A stretch of 64,000 nucleotides of DNA, taken from the NCBI RefSeq assembly GCF_037975245.1, contig NC_092572.1, positions 5,419,001 to 5,483,000 on the forward strand, read 5' to 3'. How positions within the stretch are numbered: position 1 is the stretch's first letter; each line of letters starts with the position of its first letter. The notes beneath the pieces are model-generated. The model had not been told where the DNA came from. It did not search any database and worked only from the letters and a program-made list of their open reading frames with translations. Shown here one piece after another: positions 1-11,056 of this stretch. Origin of the DNA: Apostichopus japonicus. Lineage: Eukaryota > Echinodermata > Holothuroidea > Aspidochirotida > Stichopodidae. The translations under genes and the position numbers were made by a program.

Positions 1-1224
1 ATTAAAACATTATCACCCAAAACTCTTCTGAGAACATTTTGCAAGTTTTGTAAACTAGACATAAATAATTTATCACTACGAAGACTATGGCAGCTCCATA
101 ACCTACCTAAGTACTGTACAATTCAAACACATGATGGTTACTTTGCACTTGGTGTTTTTACGACACATTGAAGTATACAGTAAAACATTCAAGCGAATAT
201 AGACAGGGTTTATTATGAATAGAATATAAACTTTAGCATAGACTTGTCTTCCAGTTTAATGTTTAACACCTACCAAAGAGATAAAAACATCAGACACTTT
301 GACTTTGGACTTGGTTATAAGCTGTTACCATGTACTTGAGAAGTGTGTTGTGAAGTGCTATGCAGTAATAAATGGACAGAACAAGTACTTCCTTATGGCT
401 TCCTTGTCTTATGGTTTTCAACAGAAGCTGCTGCACCAACTAAATCATACTTAACTTAAAAACTGAAGCCCATTTCCCACTGTGCAGTAAACTCCAATGG
501 TCTGTTACAAAATTATACCTATGTGAACCAAATGTGCTGAAAACGTGGATTTGACTTTTGTCGCCCTTCGTGTATATGAAAATGAAATAATTTAAATTTT
601 GAAGTGAAATTTAGATGGAAATTGTGAAACTTTTTGGTGAGTAGTGTATACTACAAAACAGTGTGCCAAGGTACTCCTTCTTTTTATTTGATGAGCATGA
701 AGCCTCAAAGACATTATAACTGAAGAAAATAAATGTGGCAGGATATTGTGAATGTTTTCCTCCTCAGGGTCAACTAAAGTGGTCCTTCTTTAGAGAGCCT
801 TTTAGATTGTCTTTTCAGTGAGCAGAGTTGTATAAGACGGCAAGATATGTCCCAACCGCTGAGAGTCTACTTGTCTTGGAAAGGACAGGTACTGCTAAGG
901 AAAAATAATGTATCAAGATAAATGATGGAACAAACTATGCCTCATTGATTCCCTCCTTCCTTCCCACCATCACCTCCCATCCTCTTAATCACCCCCTCCC
1001 CATTATCCTTTCCCAACCCTCCCCACATTGCAAGGAGGCACTCCATATGGAAAACAGGGCTTAACAAAACATTTGTGACTCAATTTCATCAAAATATGAG
1101 TTCAAAGTTTAAAATATACAATTATCAATCTAGCAGGTCAAATTATAATTTCTATCTGTCTGTAGGTTGAACAAATTTGGCTAGAGGTATTTTTGGGTAT
1201 AATATCAGATATCTATTGACACAG
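1..1224. other. non-coding stretch, no gene seen
   Basis: AT-rich sequence with stops in all frames and no recognisable exon. A pyrimidine-rich tract (C/T clusters) lies at about 948-1025. It could be 3' flank or intron of the minus-strand receptor gene further right. Confidence 0.5.
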
Positions 1225-1252
1225 ATAACTATGGAACGCCAAAAGGACCACA

Positions 1253-1506
1253 GTGACATGTACCACTACTAATTTGACATGTACTACTACTAATTCGAAG
1301 TGTACTACTACTAATTTGAAGTGTAATACATGTAAAATGTCGCGTACTACTACTAATTCGAAGTGTACTACATCAAAAATGTCGCATACTACTACTAATT
1401 CGAAGTGTAATAATACTAATTTGAAGTGTACTACATCTAAAATGTCGCGTACTACTACTAATTCGAAGTGTACTACATCTAAAAAGTCACGTACTACTAC
1501 TGAATT
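1253..1506 (+). repeat. ACTACTACTAATTCGAAG minisatellite, left arm
   Basis: Imperfect units built from TACTACTACTAATTCGAAG and TACATCTAAAATGTCGCG alternate through this stretch. The same array appears inverted at 4163-4413. It gives an open frame rich in Thr, Cys, Lys and Ser only because no stop falls in the unit. Confidence 0.85.
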
Positions 1507-1645
1507 GGAGAGATGGCGCTATTCACAATCTTTCCGATACCATGTCATCGAGTTGCGCATCTGCATTAAAATAATGATGAAGAAAACATATTCTTTAATA
1601 CTCTGTTGATTCAAATGTCTATTTTACAGTTTATACCTTTAAGGT

Positions 1646-1927
1646 TTCCATTTTGCGTTTATAGCGCTTTTAAAATTAAAAAATTTTCACATTTATATAT
1701 ATTTTAAATTTTAAGAATTTGTATCATTTTCGCTTTTACATTTGCAGTTTTTATACAGTTTATTGTCAGATGGTATTTAACAAATTTTCTACCCTTTTTA
1801 TACCTTACATTATCGATTTATATATTTGTATATCATGATTGTTTGTATTTTACTGTAAAGCGCCTTAGAGCAATTTCTGATTGGATAAGGCGCTATAGAA
1901 ATTTTGTATAATAATAATAATAATAAT
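1646..1927 (+). mobile_element. LINE 3' end or SINE insertion with (TAA)n tail
   Basis: This segment interrupts the left inverted arm; the right arm has the uninterrupted site. It is bounded by AAGGT at 1641-1645 and 1928-1932, a target-site duplication. Its 3' end contains an AAGGCGCTATAGAAATTTTG-type stem and a TAA microsatellite tail, the pattern of many CR1/L2-like LINE 3' ends and the SINEs that use them. Similar tails lie on the minus strand near 9105-9190 and 30998-31075. Confidence 0.75.
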
Positions 1928-2283
1928 AAGGTCTGTGGCCAATATAGAAAATAGCATATACTAGTTTGGCACAGCTGGGGAATCAAAAGCATTCTTGACA
2001 TTTCAATGACGGGTAAATTGCTGCTTGTGAATAATAATGTGTATAACAATTTTAAGAGTTAACAAGAAAACCAAAAGGTTTTGAGATTCCTTGGCATCTA
2101 CAGTAAATATTACTGTAGGTTCATTGTGTACACTTGGTTCCGACCTTTTATGAATATTAATGTAGCATCAACACAAATGTTGTTCCTTGCTATCAGCTCA
2201 AGTTTGATGAACAAATTGATATTTTAAAGAATTTGCTTTAAGCTCTACCACTCATTAATATTCATGCCCCCTCATTAATAGTA

Positions 2284-2350
2284 TTGGGGTAGAATTCCGA
2301 CTTGCAGCTGGAAGGTTAGGGGGTTCGACTCCTGGCCGGGTCATACTGAA
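2284..2350 (+). repeat. tRNA-derived SINE-like head
   Basis: Contains GGGTTCGACTCCTGG, close to the RNA polymerase III B-box consensus GGTTCGANTCC, followed by CCGGGTCATACTGAAG. No cloverleaf or anticodon arm can be drawn, so it is a tRNA-derived repeat and not a tRNA gene. It runs directly into the tandem repeat downstream. Confidence 0.5.
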
Positions 2351-3115
2351 GATTTGTTGAAAATCACTCTAAGCCCCGCCCTCTCATTAATATTCATGAT
2401 ATTAGCACCAAAATAAATAGGGATCGTCTACTCATGATGGGTAACCTATGTACCAAGAATGAGATCAATCCACCTTGGGATTGCTGAGAAAACCTAATTT
2501 CAAGCTTTTTTGCGAAAAACAACACTTAGCCCCGCCCCTCATGAATAATAATGAGATTGGACAAACTGTTACCATATTCATATAGAGGACTTTCCTCTTG
2601 TACCACCAAACCAAGTTCCATGAAAATTTAACTTACGGTTGCGAAGATATTGACATTTGTTGAAAATCACTCTAAGCCCCGCCCACTCATTAATATTCAT
2701 GATATTAGCACCAAAATAAATAGGGATCGTCTACTCATGATGGGTAACCTATGTACCAAGAATGAGATCAATCCACCTTGGGATTGCTGAGAAAACCTAA
2801 TTTCAAGCTTTTTTGCGAAAAACAACACTTAGCCCCGCCCCTCATGAATAATAATGAGATTGGACAAACTGTCACCATATTCATATAGAGGACTTTCCTC
2901 TTGTACCACCAAACCAAGTTCCATGAAAATTTAACTTACGGTTGCGAAGATATTGACATTTGTTGAAAATCACTCTAAGCCCCGCCCACTCATTAATATT
3001 CATGATATTAGCACCAAAATAAATAGGGATCGTCTACTCATGATGGGTAACCTATGTACCAAGAATGAGATCAATCTACCTTGGGATTGCTGAGAAAACC
3101 TAATTTCAAGCTTGG
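2350..3115 (+). repeat. ~304-bp tandem repeat, 2.5 copies
   Basis: The block starting GTTGAAAATCACTCTAAG recurs near 2356, 2661 and 2963, a period of about 304 bp, with very few differences. It contains AGCCCCGCCC and CATTAATATTCATG motifs. Related words occur at 26040-26100 (AAGCCCCACCCAC), so the unit belongs to a dispersed family. The last copy runs into a CA microsatellite. Confidence 0.85.
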
Positions 3116-3116
3116 C

Positions 3117-3176
3117 GTCACACACACACAGACACACACACACACATACGCACACACACACACACATACACACGCA
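3117..3176 (+). repeat. (CA)n microsatellite
   Basis: Interrupted CA dinucleotide run, with GA and GC interruptions, directly 3' of the 304-bp repeat. Confidence 0.9.
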
Positions 3177-3808
3177 GTCATGACCGCATAGATTCCTACG
3201 GCTACCGCCAAGGAATCAAAAACTGAAGCTACATTAAGCACATTCTTGGGGATCGATTGTTCCACCTGCTGGGGCTTCGAAAACTTGTTGCTTTGCCACC
3301 ACTGGATTTTATTTTTTGTGATGCCCAATGGTCACAGACAATGGTGATTATAGTATTAGTAATGAAGGCAAGGAGAAGGGGAACATTCAGGAAGACTGAC
3401 ACGGACATATATACTCCTAATCCTACGCATACTAAGCTCTGCATATACACACATTACTGTGCCAAAATCTAAATTTAAACGGTAACGTATATTTGGGCTC
3501 TTAAGTTATGCTCGGAATTAATCCATGACCTAGTACTTTAGTAGGCCTATATTCAGGCCATTTGTAGAACACCTAAAATGCATACGGTACTAGACCTGTA
3601 TATAATTTAAACAAGTAGCAGTTTTGGAATATCATTTAAATTAGACACTATATCCTAGCCGCAGCCTGGTCTAGCATATAGAAAAAGTCTAGGAAGCCTA
3701 ACTTTAGCTCATTAACAGTAGCACCTCACCGGTCTTTTCTGAATGTAAAGCATCATTTTGCGTTTGGGCGCCGTTTTCTATTTTTTTGACATGTCCATCG
3801 AGGTTTTT

Positions 3809-3810
3809 AC

Positions 3811-3880
<70 letters not shown>
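3809..3880 (+). repeat. (TA)n microsatellite
   Basis: About 70 bp of almost pure TA, inside the spacer of the inverted-repeat element. The Tyr/Ile open frames over it are artefacts. Confidence 0.95.
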
Positions 3881-3882
<2 letters not shown>

Positions 3883-4162
3883 AATACACCAGTTTTTAAC
3901 TCTTAAAATTGTTATACACACTATTATTCACAAGCAGCAATTTCCCCGTCATTGAAATGTCAAGAATGCTTTTGATTCCCCAGCTGTGCCTAACTTTATG
4001 CTATTTTCTATATTTGCCACAGACCTTAAAGGTATAAACTGTAAAATAGACATTTGAATCAACAGAGTATTGAAGAATGTTTTCTTCAGCATTATTTTAA
4101 TGCAGATTCGCAACTCGATGACATGGTATCGGAAAGATTGTGAATAGCGCCATCTCTCCAAT

Positions 4163-4413
4163 TTGGTAGTAGTACGTGACTTTTTAGATGTAGTACACTT
4201 CGAATTAGTAGTAGTGCGCGACATTTTAGATGTAGTACACTTCAAATTAGTATTATTACACTTCGAATTAGTAGTAGTATGCGACATTTTTGATGTAGTA
4301 CACTTCGAATTAGTAGTAGTACGCGACATTTTACATGTATTACACTTCAAATTAGTAGTAGTACACTTCGAATTAGTAGTAGTACATGTCAAATTAGTAG
4401 TGGTACATGTCAC
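4163..4413 (-). repeat. ACTACTACTAATTCGAAG minisatellite, right arm
   Basis: Inverted counterpart of the array at 1253-1506, with nearly the same order of units, so the two arms descend from one sequence. Confidence 0.85.
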
Positions 4414-4441
4414 TGTGGTCCTTTTGGCGTTCCATAGATAA

Positions 4442-6673
4442 CCTGTAAGCTACCTGTACAATGCCATGGGAATTCACAGCTGTTACTGCACAGGGGGAAT
4501 CCCCTGTGAAAATTCCCTGTGGATTGCCTAATATTGAACAAACAAGTGCACGGCACAAAAACACCAGGTTACACAAAAGATAATGCAGTAATATGGCTTA
4601 AAAGTTTACCAGCACCACAAAGGCACATTAACAGACAGAGCATGGGGGAAGTTTGAGAGTTACACTAATTGTTTGATGTTGTAAGTTTCTGATAAATTTT
4701 GATGAACATATTTATTTTTTATTCCGAATGATTAATCAAGCCAAATTGCAGTATACAGGCTCCATGCAGGATCTTGCAAACTCAAAAGTACTGCATCCTG
4801 GGAACCACAGATGCCCTGTACTTTGGAAGTGTCTATAAATTTCAGGAAGATATTTCACCTCGATAGCCTGTGAAAAGGGCTCAAATTTCACCAAATAAAG
4901 CTACCAACAGATGTTTAAAACATGCATGTATTCCGATAGTAGACTTGACCAATATTCCAAGACAAGTAGCTCTCAGATAACCCTCCCCCAAAACTCAGGA
5001 TGCGCAAGATGCGGACGAGAATGAATGCCATGTTCCATGCAGCGGAAAAAAGAAAACTGTCAAAATAATCTATTGAACTGCTCACCTTATCATAGTTGCA
5101 AATCGGCCAAATTCACGAATTTCACTGATGCGGTACAGTTTCGATATGTAGCTACTGTCGCAGTATCTTCATGGAAGGTTTTCGCAACGCATCCACACGT
5201 TATGTTCGCGATACACAGACCAGTCGTCTAGCAAAAGCGTACGCCAGTTAAACTAGTGTTTTGGGGTATAAACTTCTCAATGTGCCACATTTACTGGGCA
5301 CATGGTATAAATTGGCCGAAGAGGCTACATCATCAGTAAAGAAATACCATCCACACATTTTGAGCTTGATAGACTAAACATGACATGTGTCAAATCAGTT
5401 GTACAATGTATATGTTATATCTTCAAATCAAAGTGGTCTTGTTCATCAGATGATAGAACTATAACTTACTGTCTTATACAGAGAAATTGGAGTGTCAGAA
5501 GCAGGCATGGACAAAATACACAGCTTCCTTGAGAATCTGCCCCAAAGATAATTGTTCATGAAAGGCAACACTCACCCACAACTTCATACGGTGATAATGT
5601 TCAATTGACATTCATTTAAATTGTAAATGGTAAATTATGTAAAAGTAAATAGCAGATTGGAACCACCTACACAATGCAATAAAACTTCATCGCAATGCCC
5701 CCAAATTAGGTTGCATACGTACCCTGTATGTCAAAATCTTGTTCGTAGTTCAACAATAGTTTTCTGTAACCTTCACAATTTTTTTTTTCGTATTCTGAGA
5801 TATCTTATAGCTTCATATTACTTAACAATCCTCAATAAAATAAGAACAATTTGAAGGGTGAGAGCCTGTGCATCTGGACCAATTTTTAAGAACTCCAATG
5901 AGCAATTTTTACAATGCTAAAAACTTAGAGACAATTTTGATAACCTTTAAACAATGCAAACAATGTGCCTATTCCAACATTCATCCAAGAATTTAGGTGG
6001 AATATGTTCACAATTACAGTCACTAAAGAGATAGCTTAGAAAGTCAGTGCACACAACATACTGACAAATCCCAAATCCCAAAAAGGGCAGATCATAAGAA
6101 ATACCACATTAACATTGTCAAAATGAATCTTGTTAAAAAAAAACAAACAACATAATTCATTGAATGTTATTTCTAAATATATTTGAAACAAACATGGTAG
6201 TCAAATTTCCCAACAGCAATGTCAAATAATGGATGATGTTTGTGCATACTGATGACTTGAAAGATTTTCAATGCAATGTGTAGAGGATAGAAGTATATAT
6301 GTATGCTACCGTTCTTTCAAAATCTTGTAGATTAATAGTTTTGGCCAATGGCTTTGTGATTCCTTGCTGCACTTTGGAAGCGAAATTTCAATACTGACCT
6401 CCCAAACAAAGGTTTTCGTTAGTGTAGACTTCAAGACCCTGGTTCTAAGGGATCAGGCAGGTTCATGCACTACAGTATATACACTAGTACTTAAGTGAGT
6501 TCATCAATGCATTACTCTAGCTTTTATTAGGTTGACAAACTTTTCAATTGAATGTCAATTGAATGTTACACAAATTCAAACTTGTGCTTCAGCATTCAAC
6601 TGATTCCTGTGTACATGAAAAGTTTCAATCCTGTAAATATCTTTCCAAATGTAAATGTGAAAGACAAACTTAC
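4442..6673. other. stretch downstream of the transmembrane exon
   Basis: AT-rich sequence without a firm exon. It should hold the cytoplasmic-tail exon(s), the 3' UTR and the poly(A) site of the minus-strand receptor gene. Reverse-complement AATAAA hexamers occur near 4709-4722. The only exon candidate I could build is at 5169-5227 and is listed separately. Confidence 0.4.
5169..5227 (-). CDS. possible terminal cytoplasmic-tail exon of the Ig-like receptor (weak)
   Basis: On the minus strand an acceptor ending TTTTGCTAG precedes 5227. Read in phase 1, as the transmembrane exon requires, the frame encodes 18 residues starting DDWSVY and ending CENLP, then a TGA stop (5171-5169). Reverse-complement AATAAA signals lie about 450 bp further on. 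This would give a very short tail. The fit of phase, acceptor and stop could easily be chance, and other tail exons may exist between here and 6673. Confidence 0.15.
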
Positions 6674-6772
6674 CCTTCTTGTACAAGCATATTATTATCA
6701 GGACACCGCACCCACAAACCACCAGAGCAGCAGCACTACTGAGGATAATGACCCATGGTGATGGTGGAGGAA
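6674..6772 (-). CDS. transmembrane exon of Ig-like cell-surface receptor
   Basis: A 99-bp exon in phase 1 at both ends. The acceptor is a T-rich tract ending TTATTGCAG and the donor is GTAAGTTTG. It encodes 33 residues: a short Pro-rich stretch (VPPPSPW), a hydrophobic segment of about 23 residues (VIILSSAAALVVCGCGVLII and onward) and the stop-transfer end CLYKK. This is a classic single membrane span of a type I protein with the basic side in the cytoplasm. It follows the small Thr-rich stalk exons in the same phase, which fits a receptor with extracellular Ig-like domains, stalk and membrane anchor. No tail exon is firmly seen after it. The Cys-Gly-Cys-Gly in the span could be a palmitoylation or packing site, but that is inference. 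Confidence 0.8.
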
Positions 6773-9097
6773 CTGCAATAAAGAAGAAAAGAAAGATGTT
6801 AACTGCTAAAGACAATTTCTTTTTACTTCATAGTATAGTTCTAATTAATTGAATTTACAATCATATCCAGACATATAGTGTTATAACTTGCCATGGATCA
6901 TATGAAGTTGACCTCAATGTCCTTTGACCTGTAAAGAAACAACAGGCTTCTTGAACACACTGAGGTGAAACCAATAAAAATATTTTAGATTCAGAGATCA
7001 CAAAACCCACATACATTTTCAAAAATAAATATTACCAAACTAAAGGAAACACAGAAAAGAAAAAAAAGATGGTTGGATGATATCACATTAAATCTTGATC
7101 AAGTCTTCAACCTTGCAAGTGAAGAAACATTTAATGAGTGATACCTCCCATTTAGAATATTTTTTTCTTACTGCTGTTTTAAGGAAGTTCAGTAATGTTT
7201 AGGTTGCACCTCCTTTAAAGACAACCTCCTACATTTTTCACCACATAAAGGTTATGGTGAGCAAGTTCTGTATGTAACAACTCCATTTTGCTTCCCACAT
7301 TTTGTCTACAAGAAATGTTTTCATGTTAATTAAATGACTAGTTCACTGGAAAAATTCTGGCACATTTTAAAATTCTAACGAGTAGAATAAGATATTATAA
7401 GGACAGTCATTTTCCAGAAAATTCATTGTAATGAAACATTTAAGGCCCAGCAGGACTGGAGTTTGTTTACAATGAACAGTGGTTTAGTTAAAGGGACATA
7501 ATTGCAAAGCTTCATTGCAAGGAAACAAATTCAATAAAGCACCTAACACAGAAAAACAAAGTATTAAATGTGATGTTACAGCTATAACATAGTTAGAATC
7601 CAAGCACCAATTATATTTTTCTCACCACAGGGAAAAACAAAAATGTTCTTATCAGTACATATATAGCTATAAATATGTATGTACTGTGGACATAGATACA
7701 TACATATATCTAAATTTGATATGGGGTACAAGAATATATAGAGTGCAGTAAAATGAAGGGAAATGAGAGACCAGCTATATTGGTCAAATAACATGATTAG
7801 TTTGTTGACATCTGTTAAGTGCTAAAAAACCTAATTACTGAGTATTTAAAACAATAGTAGACGCTTCCACCATGAGATGATCTGCATTGATGTGACACAT
7901 ATGTGTTGCAATTGTTTCTGTTTACAAAAAATATAATTATAAACCATACTTTGTCTTATTATCTGCAGCTGTATAACTTTGGAAGGGTAACAGAAAAAAG
8001 AAGGAAGAGGAGAAGACTGTTAGGTACAGAATTTACCAAGGCTTTGTTTTGGTTTCCAAATCAGGGCTTGGACATCCCAAGATCCATAAGGTTCCATATT
8101 GCACACCACTAAAATAGTGTTCAGGGCTATGTTTGCATGATTAGACCCCATTACATGCAGGTTCATGTGTGCCTATAGCATGACATTACATTAATGAAGG
8201 CATTGTCTACACTTATCTAAACCAATGATTCTTGGATGACGTATGATAAAGTAGAGGATCAATATTTTCACATTATAATCATATTAATCAGCAGTTATTT
8301 TTACGACACTTTAATGACCACAAATGAGGGAGAAACAAGTAAGGGCTTATGAATTACAACTTACAAGTTGGGTGGCTTCCAATTCAACATTTGGAAGCCA
8401 CCAGACATTAAAGTTGAGACTTGCTGTGAGGTTACAAACTTGTATGCCAGTTTGAGCTTTTTTGCTTCCATCAACTCCAGTTTTCCTCCCAAACTACAAT
8501 AGCAACTACTACATATTGCTGCATAGGAACATTCCAATGGCACAATTTTATAATAATTATGTCAAATATGAATGATGTACAGTATACAAATACAGAAAAT
8601 TAATCCCCGGGCCCCAGTGAAATCACGCTGTTGGGTTTAAAGCTGCTTAAGAAGTTACTTCCGAGACATACTATCAGCAGAATGGAAAGAAAGCTTTTCC
8701 ATTCCACCTTCCCAAAGAGGAATGGAAATTTGTGAGAAGGAACTGAATTACATACTCATTAACTTTGCACAAGGTAATTGTGAGAACTGTGTATGATATT
8801 CAAAGTTAGAGATACATAATCTTGTAATTCATATTTTCATAGAGGTACTGAACTGCAAACTGTTGTGGAATATGAATTATTATTGGAATCAATATACAAT
8901 GCGTCTTACATTATAAACTGTTTGATCTTCAAATGATAATCCACAAACAATGAGAAGTTATTTGCTTCACCTAGGAAAATACAGGCAGCCCTTGCTTTAC
9001 AAACAAGTGAATGGACACCACCTTAACAAACCAACAGGGAAAGCAATACTTGTCTGAAAATTCAAACTAAGATGCCTCTACAAGAAATCAACTAAAA
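6773..9097. other. intron of the receptor gene, upstream of the transmembrane exon
   Basis: AT-rich, stop-dense sequence with no exon or recognisable mobile element apart from short homopolymer runs. Confidence 0.5.
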
Positions 9098-9313
9098 TTA
9101 TGAATAATAATACAGTGGATTTATATAGCGCCAAATCTGAAACAAAAGTAGCTGCTCTAGGCGCTTAACAAAACAAGCCAATTGCAGTAAGTAAAGAAAT
9201 GAATCTTTTAGAGAACTCTTAAACCTAAATGGACACAAATGGTTAAATTTAACCAGTAATTCACATGAATTCAAACTTATTAAAATCTTTACAAAATGTT
9301 GAGTACTCAACAT
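9098..9313 (-). mobile_element. LINE 3'-end fragment (CR1/L2 type)
   Basis: Read on the minus strand, this ends with TTTGGCGCTATATAAATCC and an ATTATTATT tail, the 3' signature also seen at 30998-31075 and 1646-1927. The frame before it resembles the tail of a LINE reverse-transcriptase ORF (FKSSLKDSF) but is decayed. It lies in a receptor-gene intron. Confidence 0.55.
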
Positions 9314-11005
9314 TTACAAGAAAATGTATAATGAACTACGGTAAGTTAGAATTGTGATTGATCCTTGTCAGTAGTGATCCAACAACAATTAAGTTTGTAA
9401 GATAATTGTGAGTTAATTGTCACTATTAAGGTGTCATATTCAGCATTACAGTAATTGTATACATCAAAATATGATTTGCCCCATCTCCTTTCTCACAACT
9501 GCAGAATAGTGGACAACTCCTCTAAATTTCAAACCAATATAATATGTAAACTAATTGTCCATATTATATAAAAGGATAATGCTCATTTGACAGATAACAC
9601 TTTAATCTTATTCCTATTAACATCCAGTATTTACACATATTTTGCAGTGCATTTGAGACAAACAGAACTATGTGATGTCACAAAAGTTTACTAACAAATG
9701 TTTCATGTTTATCTTCAAAATCAAATTACCTTTCTTAAAGTACAAGATTGGGATGTATATGAATATGACTCACAATATCACTATCGACATAATGTATGTT
9801 AACTTCACATCACCATGTAAGTTCCAATCCAACGAAAACAAGAAGTGATAAAGCAGACCAAACATTTCACTGTCAGTATGTATGGATGTGGAAGCAACTT
9901 TCACTAGGACACTCAGAATGTGTTCCTTGCATCAGTCAAAAATAGACTATCCAGCATTGTTATTGTGATTTTAAAACCTAACTGCATACCTGGCATAATA
10001 GCAATAATAATAATGGGCATTTAGTTGATATTTTGTTTTTTGTGTGCAAAGAAAGCATTGCTTACAGTAGTATCATGTAACAAGATAGATGCATAAACTG
10101 TGACTAAAAACACAGCAAAGATATGTCAAATTCTGGACAATGTGCAATGTATGCATAATATGCAGTAGGATGCCCACATAGCCTCTATAGGCAAATGATA
10201 GGCATATGCACCCTGTGATGTAAGTTGCAAATCCATGTAAATATTTCATAGAAGATTGGATTCAAAAGATATTGAGAATTGTTCACAGCAGAAACCATTT
10301 ATGCTAGTTTGTATATGATATGTTTTGAGATGTTTTGTAAACCTGTATGTTTTTTCCCCTTAAAAAATAAGGTTACATCTGCTGGACACAAACAGCTTCA
10401 AGATTTTACCTCCCCTGTATACTTCTGTTATGCAGAATCCTGCATAAAACAATGCTGACGTCATGGTACTGTATATCTCAAATAAGAGAAATTTATCACT
10501 AACTTGAGAAAAAGTTCCTGAAAAGGCTGCTTTACATTATTTTTTCGCTGGAACTTTTGGTAAATGTCAATATGTTCAATTTATTGTGTATTACTGTAAG
10601 CTTGTACGATAGCAATATTAATTTAGCAGAGAGGCAGTAGCAATTTGAGATTTCCACCAGTGAGGCACTTAACCTACTATTATGAGATAAACTACTATAC
10701 GAATGAGACAAGCTGTTAGTGCAAAGCAAACAAATAGGGGACATGCAGTGTAAGATACGATAGAATAACAGAAGAGTGCATTTGATGTTAGTGCAGTGTA
10801 AGTTAGCACAGAGCATAAGACAAAACCATCACACAGAAGCACTCAATCCTAGTATCACCAAATAATTAAGCTTACAATAAAACAATCACACAGTATACAC
10901 AAAACAACCAGGGAGAAAGGAGAATTGTAAGAAACAATCAACATAGAATCATCTAGGTGATTGTGTTCATAAGGTACAGTAAATGAGATGCTTCCCACTT
11001 ATTAC
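9314..11005. other. intron of the receptor gene
   Basis: AT-rich, with no firm exon. A hydrophobic frame on the minus strand near 9730-9820 ends in a donor-like site but has a TGA inside and no acceptor; it was not called. Confidence 0.5.
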
Positions 11006-11056
11006 CTGGCTCATTGGTAGTTGTGGATTCCGATTTCTCAGTAGTTGATTCAGTAG
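11006..11056 (-). CDS. Thr/Ser/Glu-rich stalk exon of Ig-like receptor (17 codons)
   Basis: A 51-bp exon on the minus strand, bounded by acceptor TTCATTTCTTTCAG and donor GTAATAAG, phase 1 at both ends. Read in frame it encodes TTESTTEKSESTTTNEP, a mucin-like sequence rich in Thr, Ser, Glu and Pro and likely O-glycosylated. It sits between another stalk exon (17012-16971) and the transmembrane exon (6772-6674). All share the same phase, so it could be skipped without a frameshift. It is too short for an ORF search to find; the call rests on splice sites, phase and composition. Confidence 0.75.

Larger units (their letters stand above)
1229..4437. mobile_element. foldback-type inverted-repeat element (3.2 kb)
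   Basis: The sequence at 1229-2063 recurs inverted at 3895-4437. The outer ends read CTATGGAACGCC and GGCGTTCCATAG, and the same 4 bp, ATAA, flanks both outer ends (1225-1228 and 4438-4441). The arms carry the same ACTACTACTAATTCGAAG-type minisatellite. The left arm has a 0.28 kb insertion that the right arm lacks. The centre holds unrelated repeats and microsatellites. I infer one palindromic mobile element; two independently inserted inverted copies remain possible. The long open frames across the arms (Cys/Thr/Asn-rich) are by-products of the minisatellite, not genes. Confidence 0.6.

Noticed and set aside
1253-1609. 118-codon open frame rich in Thr, Cys, Asn and Lys (and its mirror at 3949-4413)
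   Set aside because: It is the translation of a minisatellite in an inverted repeat; it begins at a non-ATG codon and both strands are open for the same reason.
2284-2350. tRNA gene
   Set aside because: Only a B-box is present; no acceptor stem pairing, A-box or anticodon arm could be drawn.
3704-3955. Tyr/Ile-rich open frames on both strands
   Set aside because: They cross a TA microsatellite; no coding character outside it.
9726-9830. Possible second transmembrane exon on the minus strand (hydrophobic frame ending YFKK and a GT donor)
   Set aside because: A TGA interrupts the frame and there is no acceptor with a pyrimidine tract; at best a decayed copy.
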